The position numbers and the translations under genes were made by a program. Of a stretch of 64,000 nucleotides of DNA, positions 1-11,814 are shown one piece after another; position 1 is the first letter of the stretch, and each line of letters starts with the position of its first letter. The DNA comes from Schistocerca nitens (Eukaryota; Arthropoda; Insecta; Orthoptera; Acrididae). Below the pieces are notes generated by a model. The model saw nothing but the letters and a program-made list of their open reading frames with translations, searched no databases and was not told where the DNA came from. The stretch lies in contig NC_064618.1 in NCBI RefSeq assembly GCF_023898315.1, positions 190,083,548 to 190,147,547 of the forward strand, written 5' to 3'.

Positions 1-1139
1 GTGTTGGATGGGAAATATCAATTCATATTATACAGTCGCATAAGCGATAGGTACTGCAATGTGCTATACATAGTAACACAGAGAAAGAATTTAAGGATTT
101 AGCTGACAACGCAAGAGCAGCATGATAAAAATGATATCAAATCACTCACATGGATATTTTAATGGGAGGAGGGATCTTCTATAAATGGAAGCAAATGATA
201 ATAGTAACAATTAGCTTCATTGTCTTTAAATATGAAAATTACCCATATACATTTGAGTATTAAAAAGAACCATTGACAAAGGGACAAGGGATTATGACTC
301 AAAAGTATAACCTCGGCACAGGTGGGTTGGTGAGATGAAATATAGTTATGTTAATAATACATGAGCGTGCAAGCGACTGCATAAGATGTAAATTAATTTT
401 AGAAAGCACACGGAACACCATTAGATTACGACAATGCACACTGAGAACAAGCTTGATAAATCGGCAACATTGCATTCATCTGCTGAAGTGAGCGCATTAA
501 CTTCACTCATAAACGGCGAAGGTGCCTGCAGTAGAGACGCGTATTACTGTGCGTGCAGGGTGTGAATAAAGCGGACGGCGGCAGCAGCGTCTGAGTTACA
601 GATTCAGCCGTATCTCTGTACTTCATACTCAAGTACAGATATTCTTTTGGGGGCAGCTAAGCTCGCCTCATCAACCATCCCTCCTGTCCTGACCTAAGTC
701 ACTACTCCGCAGAAGCCTAACAAGGAACCCCTTCAGTGCGAAGTCGCAAAAGGCCAATTATTTTTACGGCATGCGACGCCCCACATGATGTCTACCATGC
801 AACCACAACATTGGCTCCTAATGACAACAGTGGGCGGGACTGTAGGTATCCAATGGTGAGCACGGCATGAGGCTACGGAGCGTAATTAAACTGCTTAGTT
901 GACGAGTAACTCGCAACAGTGCTACACTGCTAGTGGTGTTGGTACAAAGCCGAGCAATGGCAACGATAAACTTATCAGCAACAACAGTTGCCGAACTTGG
1001 CATTTCGTCATAAAGGGACTCAAGGAATTTCCACCGAGAAAGAAGCGGCATATTAGCTTTTCTGCAATGTGTGCAGTCGTATAAGCTCGATTGTGTGGAA
1101 AATGCACGTGAAGAGTATAATCATGACGACATGTGCTTA
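1..1139. other. Unassigned AT-rich stretch
   Basis: No coding similarity or repeat family was recognised here. The only local structure noted is a 9-bp perfect hairpin stem at 615-639 around a 7-base loop. Short open frames in this part have no recognisable motif. Confidence 0.4.
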
Positions 1140-1345
1140 ACAAGTGAAAGTGGTAGTGAAACAGGTGTCCAGACACGTAGTTCATCATCTCATCCTTGTA
1201 GAACCCCGGGGGCCACAGATTCCGTCTCCAATGGAACGTAGTAAACAACAACCGCTACCGAAGGAGCGGGTCCTGAACATAATTACTTATGTAGAAAATC
1301 ATCTGCAGAACAATAAAAAAAAACTTATGAACAGATTTTGAATAA

Positions 1346-1741
1346 GTGCGCAGCAAAATGACCTATGATCGTGTTGTGTTTAAGAAAAGCTGCGGATATT
1401 CAAGCGAGGACAAGGTACACTTGATACAAAAACTGGAGTTTGCGCGTTTCAAGAATTCTCTATACAATTTACGGGACGCGCTCGATAGCGACCTACTAAT
1501 TTATGTACATAAAATTTCGCGCGACGTACATTATAGTTACTTCAAGAGAAGCAATGGATGGTTGCAAAACTTCAGTTCTACAGAACTGGAAGACATAACG
1601 AAATTTCAAACAAAGCTTCATCTTGAATATGCACAGCAAACTGCGGAATCGGCCCAAAAATTTGTAAATGTGATGAACACTTATCCCATTGTTCAGCAAG
1701 AAAATTGTTTTCACCTCCGAGCAACCGGGATTTTAAGATGA
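1346..1741 (+). pseudogene. Possible pogo/Tigger-like transposase fragment
   Basis: A 131-codon open frame carries a segment near residues 68-76 (RSNGWLQNF) that resembles the end of the CENP-B-type helix-turn-helix domain in Tigger/pogo transposases, where an S-x-GW-L-x-x-F pattern is common. The following stretch of about 40 residues has the spacing and composition seen between that domain and the DDE core. No D-x-D catalytic motif, terminal repeat or upstream first helix is visible. If real, this is a small 5' remnant of a DNA transposon. A chance open frame is a serious alternative. Confidence 0.25.
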
Positions 1742-2208
1742 GTGCATACAAAAGAAACCATGGAAAATCTGGGTCAACGCATTCTTAACCTGCACCGTCC
1801 AAAATGTGTCATGTTCACCTTCAGGAGCGTATACCTCATTTGGACTGTTTTCCCGCTGTCTGACCATAAGTAATTTTTTTGCTCCTTATCCACTCCGCCA
1901 TTTATACCAGCAGTTTGACCATGTTTATTGTCCAGTGCAACCATTGCCACATTATAATTAACTGTAATTGATTATCAAATATATACCATAAAATCACTAA
2001 GAAATCATTTCTTAAATACTAACTGTTAACTGTAAAAGAAAGGGGGATATTGCTTTTTAGTTATACACTGAAGCTACAAAGAAACTGCTATAGACATGCG
2101 TATTCAAATACAAAGGTATGTAAACAGGCAGAATACGGCGCGGCGGTCGGCAACACCTATATAAGACAATAGTCTGGCGCAGTTGTTAGATCGGTTACTG
2201 CTGCGACA

Positions 2209-3375
2209 ATGTCAGGTTATCAAGATTTAAGTGTGCTTGAACGTGGCGTTATAGTCGCTTCACGAGCGATGGGACACAGCATATCCGAGGTAGCGATGAA
2301 TTGGGGAGTTACTCGTACGACCATTTCACGAGTGTACGGTGAATATCAGGATCCGATAAAACATCAAATCTCCGACAACTTTGCGACCGGAAAAAGATCC
2401 TGCAAGAACGGGTCCAAGAACGACTGAAGAGATTCGTTCAACGTGACAGAAGTGCAACCTTTCCGCAAATTCTTGCCCATCTCAATACTGGGCCATCAGC
2501 AAGTGTCACCGTGCGAACCATTCAACTAAATATCGATATGGACCTTCGGAGCCGAAGGCCCACTCGTGTGCCCTTGATTGTTGCATGACACAAAGCCTTA
2601 CGCCTCGCATGGATCCGTCGACACCGACATTGGACTGTTGATGACTGGAAACATATTTCCTGGTCGAAGGAGTTTCGTTTCAAACTGTACCAAGCGGATG
2701 GGCGTGTACGAGTATGGAGACCACCTCACGAATCCATGGACCCTGGATGTCAGCAGGGGACTATTAAAGCTGGTGGAGGCTCTGTAATGGTGAGGGGCGT
2801 GTAGTTAAAATGGCTCTGAGCACTATGGGACTTTACTTGTGAGGTCATCAGTCCCCTAGAACTTAGAACTACTTAAACCTAACTAACGTAAGGACTTCAC
2901 AAACATCCATGCCCGAGGCAGGATTCGAACATGCGTCCGTAGCGGTCGCGCGGTTCCAGACTGTAGCGCCTAGAACCGGCCGGCTGTGGGACGTGTGCAG
3001 TTGAAAAGATACGGGAACTCTGATATGACTAGATACAATTCTGAAAGGTGACACGTACGTAAGCATCCTGTATGATCGCCTGCATCCATTCAAGTCGATT
3101 GTGCAATCCGACAGACTTGGGCCATTCCAGCAGGACCATTCGACATCCCACACGTCCAGATTACTGCAAAGTGGCTCCAGGAACACTCTTCTGAGTGTAA
3201 ACAGTTCTGCTGGGCATAAAATTCCTCAGAAATGAACATTATTGAGCATATCTGAGATGCCTTGCAACGTGCTGTTCAGAAGAGATCTCATCCCCTTGTA
3301 CTCTTACAGATTTGTGGACTGCCCCGCAGGATTAATGGTGTCAGTTCCCTCCAGCAATACTTCAGACATTAGTCG
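2209..3375 (+). pseudogene. Tc1-like transposase, degenerate
   Basis: The frame starting at 2209 encodes an N-terminal helix-turn-helix of the Tc1 type (LSVLERGVIVASRAMGHSIS followed by a second recognition helix with TRTTISRVYGEYQ). It then frameshifts near 2400. Further downstream, pieces of the DDE core are readable: a QD...H segment near 3130-3160 corresponding to the usual Q-D-N-A-x-x-H block, and a MNIIEHI segment near 3235-3255 corresponding to the N-P-I-E-H block that holds the third acidic residue. A SINE at 2807-2987 splits the region between the two core parts. Multiple stops and frameshifts make it a pseudogene. Confidence 0.8.
2807..2987 (-). mobile_element. tRNA-derived SINE (Ser/Leu-like head) in a Tc1 element
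   Basis: Read on the minus strand, this has a tRNA-like head with a B box (GGTTCGAATCC type, here with one change), a body containing ttaggttagttaggttt-like sequence, and a tail ending in gctcagagccat. It interrupts the Tc1 transposase. The flanks ggcgtgtagtt (2796-2806) and ggacgtgtgcagtt (2989-3002) are the two copies of the target duplication, with small differences. The far 5' head is slightly truncated. Confidence 0.85.
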
Positions 3376-3473
3376 AGTCCAAGCCACTTTGTGTTGTGGC
3401 ACTTCTGCGTGCTAGCGGGGGCCCTATATGATATCAGGCAGGTGTACCAGTTTCTTTAGCTCTTCAGTGTATA

Positions 3474-5675
3474 TTAGGACACGAGGCACTAAAAACTACG
3501 TCACTTTCACTAAAAAGGGTTTTCTCACCGTTTGCTTGTGTTAATAGCATATTCAGAGCACGCATTCGGTAAAAAACAATTAACGACATCACAGGTATTC
3601 TCCATCAAAACCAAAGGTATGTGATGCAATGCTAGACAAAATGGTGTTATAGGGATGCCAGATTCTTAACACCACGTCGATGGGCAACCTTTGAAGTTTG
3701 AAAGAAAAATAGTGAAGGAGGTATCTGGCGTAGTGTGAGACGCAAAGGAATTGATAAGCAGGAAGAATCACTAACTGACACTTCGATTTTCCAACCAAAA
3801 CTATTTAAGGTGATTCACACTTTTATTTCTACCTTCGAGATTGCTGATAATGAAAACTATGTTTGAAATTACTAGTACATGAAATAAGAATATAAATTGC
3901 CGTAAATCAATCAAGACGTTACTGTTAAATACAGTAATTGCAGGACTTTTCGTTTTGTAAATAGAATATCGCATAACACCGTTCTTTTCTGTTATTAACT
4001 AATGTTGTTGCGAACAAGAATTTGGAATATCAGCCTCACCATAAGTGTAGTGCAATATTGAGAATAATTATCTACGTTCTGAAATTCCTAAATGTAATAA
4101 TACTTCGACAACTAAACATTTAGTTCCGATATTCACTCGTATTAATAGTTAACAAAAAAATTGTCCGAAACTCGATTATTTGTCAAGCAATGTAGTTCAG
4201 CAGAATATTTAATCTACCCACAGAATTTTTGTGATTGCATGAAAATGACCTATCGACACCGCTGGGGAACTAGATGGTGCAAAATATCATTTACTTATTT
4301 TTGAGATGGCAGATCTGAGATATTTGATCGTTTTTGGTAGTATCAGATACCGGAAAAACTAGTGCAGTTTATACGCGTTTGTTGTTTCCTATTAAAACAG
4401 AGGTATTTTGTACGAACCAGCGGGTATGGAGATTTGCGAGTTTAATTTCCCTCTAGGAACGTGAGCGGGGAGGCATCTGCAGGAATTTCGTCACCTATCG
4501 TGTGGCGCTCCCGCAGGAAATCCTCGCCCCGGTCTTAATTACCTGCTGCCTGCGCTAGGAGTCGCCGCTGAGCCCCGCCCGCGGGTCGAAGTTAATCACC
4601 GCTCCTGCGGAAAGGCCCGGATCCATTCCGGAATTAATATCCCAGCGGACAAACGGCGAAAAATTTGACGGGGGAGTTCGTCGCTTTTCTGTCAACATGC
4701 CCGTGAGAATTCTTGGTGCGAGCTTAACAAGATAAAATCTGCAAACTGCATTCTATCAGACAACGGTATATCGCGAATCTCTCTGCGTCTCTACTTAAAC
4801 GAACTACCTGAAAAACTACAGCCAACGAATTTCTCTGCATCCCCGTAGTACAGAGCTACGGTATAACGGCTGACATGTCTCCTACGCCACGCTAATTACA
4901 TGTGCGCCGAAAGTAAATGTATAATTAAGAACTCGAATTTTCATCTCACTTCAAGTTTGCCTCACGAAATTATATTTTAATTCCCTAAGTTCACAAGTCC
5001 CAGTTAAAGCACAAACGCCTAACGGGATTAAATCTGATTCCTAAATTCACTGGTGATTCTGAAAGCAGAAGTATTGTAATAGATATGTTTGTCCGCGGAT
5101 GTAGCACCAGCCGCATGTCTCTTGTGAATAGCTGAATACAACAGTTTGCGAGTGAATATTTGCTGAAATGCTTGACGTCGAGAATACAGATTATCAGTCT
5201 TACACTACGCTAAATAAAATAAGTACATAGTCCAGAAAATGAGTAAAGATGATGTAGAAAAAGGTGCAACATGCAAAATTTGTATGTCTTCTGTCTTGAA
5301 GGACTCGGGATACAGTAGAAACTCTCATATTTTAAAAGACAAAATTTTGTTTGAGATAAAACAAATCCCGCCGAAGGTCACACGTACAGAACAACATTAT
5401 CGCATGCTTCGTAGTGTGCTAGGGTAATATTACGACTACGAAATGACAACAGTTCGGATTAAACACGACTCCAGCCAAATGGCGACATTTCCACAGCAAT
5501 AAATTACGTTTTCGTTTATTTAATCACTTACAAATCTGTCATTCATCCTGAAATCTAATAACGGCTAAATATTCCCATACAACCATGTGTAAATTATATG
5601 ACTATAATAATTATTATTTATTACAAGCTGATATCAGAAACTACTTCTTCTTACTTCATAACTATGACTGAAAAG
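3474..5675. other. Unassigned stretch with one GC-rich island
   Basis: No transposon or gene was recognised. The DNA is AT-rich except for 4440-4700, which is clearly richer in G+C and CpG (motifs such as gccccgcccgcgggtc) and contains homeodomain-like taatta cores. A short open frame at 5239-5427 has a CKIC pair that might suggest a zinc finger, but nothing else supports that. Confidence 0.35.
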
Positions 5676-5686
5676 TTAACCTATTA

Positions 5687-5831
5687 TGCTACGGTCGCAG
5701 GTTCGAATCCTGCCTTGGGCATGGATGTGTGTGATGTCCTTAGGTTAGTTAGGTTTAAGTAGTTCTAAGTTCTAGGGGACTTATGACCACAGCAGTTGAG
5801 TCCCATAGTGCTCAGAGCCATTTGAACCATT
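5687..5831 (+). mobile_element. SINE, 5' truncated at the B box
   Basis: The copy begins just before the B box (ggttcgaatcc) and continues through the shared SINE body to the tail (gctcagagccatttgaacca). Exact duplications ttaacctatta at 5676-5686 and 5832-5842 flank it, which shows a target-primed reverse transcription event that stopped short of the A box. Having lost the A box it should not be transcribed by Pol III on its own. Confidence 0.88.
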
Positions 5832-6148
5832 TTAACCTATTACCTAATTACTAACATTTCTGAAGGTATCAGTTATGTTATTACTTCTAACAGTGTAGTC
5901 TTATTGTGAACATTTAATTTATTGATGTCACTGGTTCATCGTGGACATCAGAGTTTCAGATTACCCTGCATTGTTTTTTGGCTCCTAGAATATTGTTAAA
6001 AATACGTTTGCCAAGAGCAGATAACTGAGGAATAGCTCAGTAGGTAGTACAGTGGAAGAACAACGGACATCTCTAAAACGGGCTCTCACTGAAATTGGAA
6101 AGAGAAACGTAGGTACAAAGAAGATAACTGCGAAGAAACAATGGGTAG

Positions 6149-6648
6149 TGTGGTGTCACCGCTAGACACCACACTTGCTAGGTGGTAGCTTTAAATCGGC
6201 CGCGGTCCATTAGTACATGTCGGACCCGCGTGTCGCCACTGTGTGATCGTAGACCGAGCGCCACCACACGGCAGGTCTAGAGAGACGTACGAGCACTCGC
6301 CCCAGTTGTACGGACGACGTTGCTAGCGACTACACTGACGAAGCTTTTCTCTCATTTGCCGAGAGACAGTTAGAATAGCCTTCAGCTAAGTTAATGGCTA
6401 CGACCTAGCAAGGCGCCATTAACCATTTGTAACGTTGCATGTACCTCAAGATAGAGTCTCACTTGTATCATCCAGAATGCTGTATACCAAAGGACAATAT
6501 AAATGTTAAGTGTTCTAGTAGCTACGTTCTTTTCTTTATCACATTCATTACGAATCCTGTTCCAGACTTAACGCCTGACGGCGTAAGTTGACGCGTGCCC
6601 TTTCGGCTACCCGTCTCTGTGGACTGCCTGCCTTGTCAGTCCACTACA
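6149..6648. mobile_element. Solo LTR, 500 bp
   Basis: The segment starts tgtggtgtcacc and ends gtccactaca, giving the TG...CA ends of LTRs. It is bounded by an exact 5-bp duplication ggtag at 6144-6148 and 6649-6653. The flanking DNA is continuous LINE sequence once it is removed. No internal retroviral-type region is present, so this is a solo LTR left by recombination between the two LTRs of a full element. A 5-bp duplication fits Ty3/Gypsy or BEL. Orientation is not certain from the sequence. Confidence 0.9.
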
Positions 6649-6663
6649 GGTAGCACAAGAATT

Positions 6664-8462
6664 ACTTCAGTTGATCGATGAACCAAGGAAGCACAAAAAC
6701 TACCAGGGAAATTCAGGAATACAGGAATGCAAGTCACTGCGGAATGAAATAAATAGGAAGTACAGGGAAGCTAAGACGAAATGGCTGTAAGAAAAATGTG
6801 AAGGAATCGAATAAGTAGTCAGTGTCACGATGACTGACACAGCATATAGGAAAGTCAAAATAACCTTCGATGAAATTAAAAGCAAAGGTGGTAGCATTAA
6901 GAGTAAATGGTAATTCCACTGTTAAATGAAGAGAGCAGGTAGGTGGAAAGAGTACATTGAAGGTCTCTATGTGGGGAAGATATGTCTCATGTAATAGAAG
7001 ATGAAATAGGAGTCGATTTAGAAGGGACAGGGGTTCTAATATTAGAATCAGAACTTAAGAGAGCTTTGGAGCACTTAAGATCAACTAAGGCAGAAGGTAT
7101 CGATAACATTCCAGCAGATTTTCAAAAATCATTGGTGGATGTGTCAACAAAATTAATATTCACGGCACAGACTGTATGAATCTGGCGACATACCATCTGC
7201 CTTCATCATCCACACCATTCCAAAGACTACAACAGCTATCTATTGCGAAAATAATAGGACAATCAGCTTAACAGCTCATGAAAACAAGTTGCTTACTTGA
7301 ATAATATACAGAAGTATGGAAATGAAAATTGAGAATCTGTTAGAGGACGATCAGTTTGGCTTTAAGAAAGATATAGGCACCCCAGAGGCAATTTTGACGT
7401 TGATATTGATAATGGAGGCAAGACTAAAGAAAAATTTAGACACGTTTAACGGGTTTGGCGACTTGGAACAATCGTTTGACAATGTAAAATGGTGCAAGAT
7501 GTTTAACATTCTAAGAAAAATTTGGATAAACTGTAGGGAAAGTCGGGTAAAATACAATAAGTACAACAGCCAAGCGGGAATAATGAGAGTGGACAAGCAA
7601 GAGCGAAACGCTCTTATTAGAATGGGTGTAAGACAGGGATGTACTTTTTCGATCCTACTGTTCAATCTGTACATCGAAGAAGCAATGATGGAAATAAAAG
7701 GAAGGTTCAGAGGCAGACTTAAAATTCAAGGTAAAATCATATCGGTGATATGATTCGCTAATAACATTGATATCCTGACTGATAGTGGAGAAGAATTACA
7801 TGATCTAATTAGTTCAGAACATATATTGAGGGAAAATCGAAGAAAGAAGAAAGTAATGAGAAGTAGCAGAAATGAGAACAGCGAGAATCTTAACGTCAGG
7901 ATTAATGATCACGAAGTAGATGAAGTTAAGGACATCTACTGTGTAGGGAGCGAAATAACGAATGACGGACGGAGAAAGGAGGACATCAAAAGCGGACTAG
8001 CACTGGAAAAAGGGCGTTCCTGGCGAAGAGAAGTCTATTAGTATCAAACATAGGCCCTAATTTGAGAACAAATTTCTGAGCATGTATGTTGGAGCACGGT
8101 ATTGTCAGTAGTACTCATGGACTGTGGTATAACCGGAACAGAAGAGAATCAAAGCATTTGAGATGTGGTGCTACAGACGCGTGTTGAATATTAGGTGGAT
8201 TGCTAACGTAATGGACGAGGAGGGTTTGAGCAGAATCGGAAAGGAAAGGAATATGTGGATGACACTGACAAGGAGAAGGGACAGGATGATAGGACATCTG
8301 TTAAGACACCAGGGAATAACTTCCATCGTACTACAGGGAACTGTAGAGGGTAACAACTGTAGAGGAAGACAGAGACTGGAATACATCCAGCAAACAATTG
8401 AGCACCTAGGTTGCAACTGCTTCTCTGAGATGAAGAGGCTGGCAACGGAGAGGGATTCGTAG
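6664..8462 (+). pseudogene. LINE reverse transcriptase, degenerate
   Basis: Readable blocks in order: a linker with NEINRKYREAKTKWL near 6740-6790; a region before the fingers with EGIDNIPADF near 7090-7130; EDDQFGFKKDIGTPEAILTL near 7340-7400; DLEQSFDNVKW near 7460-7490 (palm motif A region); VRQGCTFSILLFNLYIEEAM near 7628-7690; a damaged catalytic block near 7752-7770 where the expected F-A-D-D reads FANN; and the C-terminal block with WCYRRVLNIRW near 8164-8195 and RRRDRMIGHLLRH near 8270-8310. Loss of the catalytic aspartates and many stops show it is dead. Confidence 0.85.
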
Positions 8463-8509
8463 CGGGCCCCATCAAACCAGTCAGAAGAGTGATGACTCAA
8501 AGAAAAAAA

Positions 8510-9330
8510 CCTGTTGGAGCGTATTTTTACATAATTGTCAATACGTGCGTTAACCAACCATCGCTATATCGTAAAGTTTCTGGTTCAGCGGAACATCTGT
8601 TGTACTAAAGACCCAGCGACCATCTTCTTCCATAGCAATGCCATCTCAAGTGTGTGAAAAGATCCTACATCTTTGGGCAGCCATTTTCACAACAAACAGA
8701 CGACTCTTTATATGTGAACTGGATAACGTGCTACGGTCAATATTTAAATACAGATAACAGCAAAGGGCATTAGAATAGTATACGTATTCAGAAAATTAAT
8801 AATATCAAATTTTTTTCTTATTCTGCGGGAGAATTTCTATTATAGCTCGCAGTTGGATATTTTGCATTGTCGAAGAAAACTTTCTTAACAGGTAGGAAAT
8901 GCATAAAATCATTCGTTGTTTCTTTCAGCTTCTTTTGCAATTAATTTAAAGATTCGTACAGCTGTGTCATTACATTGTAGTGTTAACGAAAAAGCAATTT
9001 ACCATCTATGAATACGAACACAGTGAGAGGTATCTTGTTATTCGTATTTCACATCACAGTTTCAGCTGAGTTACAGTTAATTACGTATAGTTTGTTTCAT
9101 AGAATTTTGGTATGTTCATAACAAGTCAGAAATTTGTAAATTTACATACGAATATTTGCACTAGCGACATTAATACAAGGTAGCACTGTATGAATCGAGT
9201 CATAACGTATTATATCTACCCAATAAATATAAAAACACTATTGTTATCTTACATTGGTTGTCGTTTATGTATGTGTTGAGACTTGGGTCTCCCTTTTATT
9301 GGAAAGAGAAGACTTAACTCTGATGTTGGT
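8510..9330. other. Unassigned AT-rich stretch
   Basis: Nothing recognised. It is rich in A+T with short open frames only. Confidence 0.4.
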
Positions 9331-10060
9331 TTGCAGTAGTATTCCATCCCCCTCCCCCTCTTCAGTTTACCTTCCTCGTCATTTCTGCGTATCCTACATC
9401 ATTCCTAATCTGCTCCATGTTTGGTCGTCCCCGATGATTCCTTCCCACAATCGCTCCTTCTGCTATTTTGCCATCGCTTTTGTTGAGTTCTGCAATGCAT
9501 CCTGCGAGTTTGTCTATTCTCCAAAGGGATCTGCGTTCCTGTATTCTTCTCAGCACGCCTTCATTGTTAACTCTGTCTCTCTCTATTTGATCATCAACCT
9601 TAAGCAGCATCAAATTTCCAGGGCTTCTAGTCATCTTCTCTTTTGTTTTCTTGTTGTACAACTTTCGCAACCGCAAAGAGCCACACTCCAAATGCTCTCA
9701 TGATACGCTTACTAATTTTCAGACTAGTGTTGTTGATGCTACGTAAATTTTTTTTCAAATTAAATGTGTATTACGGCCTGCTGTATTCTGCTTATTATTT
9801 CTTTCCGGCCTCTACTATTCCTTATTATGTTGCTTGCCGAACGGGCAAATACCTCTATCACTTGTAGTCCATCTCCTCCAATTCTTCTTCTTAAAGGTTC
9901 ACTTTAGTCTCGCCTGTTTGGTCTCACACAATACTGTTTACAGAAGATCATCTCCCTTGTGCTGTAGGCCTCCTCTAGATCTTCTTTAGTCTTAGTGATC
10001 ACATCGGTGTCCGTTTATTTTGTTCGCCACCTCAGCAGCTTCGCGAAATCGTCAATGACT
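9330..10060 (-). pseudogene. LINE reverse transcriptase C-terminal fragment
   Basis: On the minus strand, pieces typical of the C-terminal part of RTE/related LINE proteins are readable: VNNEGVLRRIQERRSLWRID near 9540, then GRNHRGRPNMEQIRNDVG near 9395-9450. Upstream on that strand, near 9960-10010, KTKEDLEEAY resembles the stretch just after the catalytic aspartates of the palm. The order and spacing match a LINE 3' half with frameshifts. The ends are not defined and no target duplication was found. Confidence 0.65.
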
Positions 10061-11199
10061 TTTTGCATGGAAGTACTGATTGTAGGTGGAGGGCAAGCAC
10101 ACCCGTATCCCACGCCTTTTGTAATTTCTGCTTCTCGTTCATGATCTAAAGTCCTAAGCACAGCCACTTCGTCCTTAAGGAATGTATCTAAGCTATAATG
10201 TTTTCCAGCTGGACCACAAACACTTCTGTCAATTACATTCTACGTATGTTTCACACAGTGCATTTTATTTTTATAGATACGCTTTTAATTGTGAGCATAC
10301 TTTCGTTATCTTCACTAAACTATATGACACAGAATGCATGTGGTAAACACAATGCTAACGACAAGCTTTCCCAAATTATGACATCCACTGTTTAGGAAAT
10401 ATTTCCTAAGACATTTGGTTTCTGAAGATTAAGAGCACGTTCATTGATTCAGTCAAGAAGAAGTAAGAAGAACTGCTGAAGTGAAGCACTTGCGTCGCAT
10501 GCTGTACACCATGGATGTATCGACATCCATATGCCACATCCCCATACCCCACGGAAAATTTCCTCGACATGAAATTTAAATGGAGTTACTGTCACTTAAG
10601 GGTGAGATTGTTTCAGTGAGTATACTGCAGACTCAGTGCTTTTACCGTCGAATTTCACGCAGAATTGGTAATAGAGCTGTCTGCCACCATCGACTAGCAG
10701 CTGGAAACGACTACCCAGTCATATAGTTTGTACAATCCAACTTTTGTACAAATCTATCTCTGCCATCGTGCCTGATTTACAACGCAAGCGAGGCACATTG
10801 ACAAATCGACAACGCTTCAGTCTCTCACTGTCTTTCATAATTCGAGCACTGAGAAAGCCCGTCATCAGTTGTAGAGATCGTTAATGAAACCTTCAGACAT
10901 CATCCTCACAGCCGACTTAGTCTGAGTGTATAACAAACCCTCTCTCTATTTCAATTGTCGGAGGAAGAAGGTTAGCCGACACCTCGCCGGCGGTGTCGAC
11001 AATGGTGTCATGAAAGTGAGCCTGCTATGGCCCTTGCGCATCTTCGCAAATAGTCACTGCTGCTTGTAAGCAATGACGATGCCTCTGCAGCGAGCCAATT
11101 GCCTCATAATACGGCAGGCACAGTCAGCCCTTGAATTAAGGATACTGGCGGATCCAGTGCTAAATCATCTATTGCAATATGTAAAGAAATCTATTGCTT
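10061..11199. other. Unassigned stretch
   Basis: No gene or repeat family recognised. Base composition is ordinary for the window. Confidence 0.4.
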
Positions 11200-11211
11200 C
11201 ACCGTCTAGAA

Positions 11212-11419
11212 AAAAATGGTTCAAATGGCTCTGAGCACTATGGGACTTGACATCTATGGTCATCAGTCCCCTAGAACTACTTAAACCTAACTAACCTAAG
11301 GACAGCACACAACACCCAGCCATCACGAGGCAGAGAAAATCCCTGACCCCGCCGGGAATCGAACCCGGGAACCCGTGCGTGGGAAGCGAGAACGCTACCG
11401 CACGACCACGAGATGCGGG
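11212..11419 (-). mobile_element. SINE with Gly-like tRNA head
   Basis: The exact duplication caccgtctagaa flanks it at 11200-11211 and 11420-11431. On the minus strand the head contains gtggtcgtgcggtagcg (A-box region) and gggttcgattcccgg (B box). It is followed by a body with ggttagttaggtttaagtag and the tail gctcagagccatttgaacca, then a short A run. The head differs from the Ser/Leu-like head of most other SINEs here, but the body and tail are the same. Confidence 0.92.
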
Positions 11420-11603
11420 CACCGTCTAGAAGCAGCCCCCTATAGCTCCTCTTACTTTTACCCCTGAGACAGGGAAAGAAATACTCATTTGTGTTGGATG
11501 ATGGTACCGTAAGATATAGCGTGTCTGGAAATTCCCTTTACAAATTTCTAGGATTATAGGGGGAGAATGTAGATAATATTTTGAACAGGAACCCATGTCC
11601 GAA

Positions 11604-11814
11604 GGTCCGCAGCTCGTGGTCGTGCGGTAGCGTTCTCGCTTCCCGCGCCCGGGTTCCCGGGTTCGATTCCCGGCGGGGTCAGGGATTTTCTCTGCCTCGT
11701 GATGACTGGGTGTTGTGTGGTGTCCTTAGGTTAGTTAGGTTTAAGTAGTTCTAAGTTCCATGGGACTGATGACCATAGATGTTAAGTCCCATAGTGCTCA
11801 GAGCCATTTGAACC
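11604..11814 (+). mobile_element. SINE with Gly-like head in the outer left terminal repeat
   Basis: Flanks atgtccgaa (11595-11603) and atatccgaa (11815-11823) are the target duplication with one mismatch. The copy is full length, with A-box region gtggtcgtgcggtagcg, B box gggttcgattcccgg and the common body and tail. It has the same family as 11212-11419 but opposite orientation, 184 bp away, so the pair forms an inverted repeat. It splits the outer transposon's left terminal repeat and so is younger than that element. Confidence 0.9.

Larger units (their letters stand above)
2064..3471 (+). mobile_element. Tc1-like DNA transposon, SINE-interrupted
   Basis: Terminal inverted repeats are visible at both ends. 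The left end (2064-2090) begins tacactgaag followed by caaagaaactg, and the reverse complement of the right end (about 3443-3471) begins tacactgaag followed by taaagaaactgg. TA dinucleotides at 2062-2063 and 3472-3473 fit the TA target duplication of the Tc1/mariner superfamily. The element is 1408 bp, of which about 180 bp is a nested SINE. The remaining 1.2 kb is the usual size of a single-gene Tc1 element. The transposase frame is broken, so the copy is not autonomous. Confidence 0.85.
6018..8509 (+). mobile_element. RTE-like LINE, decayed, solo-LTR interrupted
   Basis: This non-LTR retrotransposon copy starts inside the linker between endonuclease and reverse transcriptase and reaches the 3' end, which reads gatgactcaaagaaaaaaa at about 8491-8509. 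It is 5' truncated, since no endonuclease domain is seen upstream. A 500-bp solo LTR sits in the linker at 6149-6648. The same family appears elsewhere in the window (13143-15012, 34760-35780 and others), where the minus-strand copy at 13143 is much better preserved. Assignment to the RTE group is by recall of motif style and is tentative at clade level. Confidence 0.8.

Noticed and set aside
5239-5427. A 62-codon frame with a CKIC pair that might be a zinc finger
   Set aside because: The second histidine/cysteine pair is not in the right position, and nothing around it supports a transposase or a gene.
9254-9703. A plus-strand 149-codon frame
   Set aside because: It lies opposite a LINE fragment whose minus-strand reading has clear motifs, so the plus-strand frame is a shadow.
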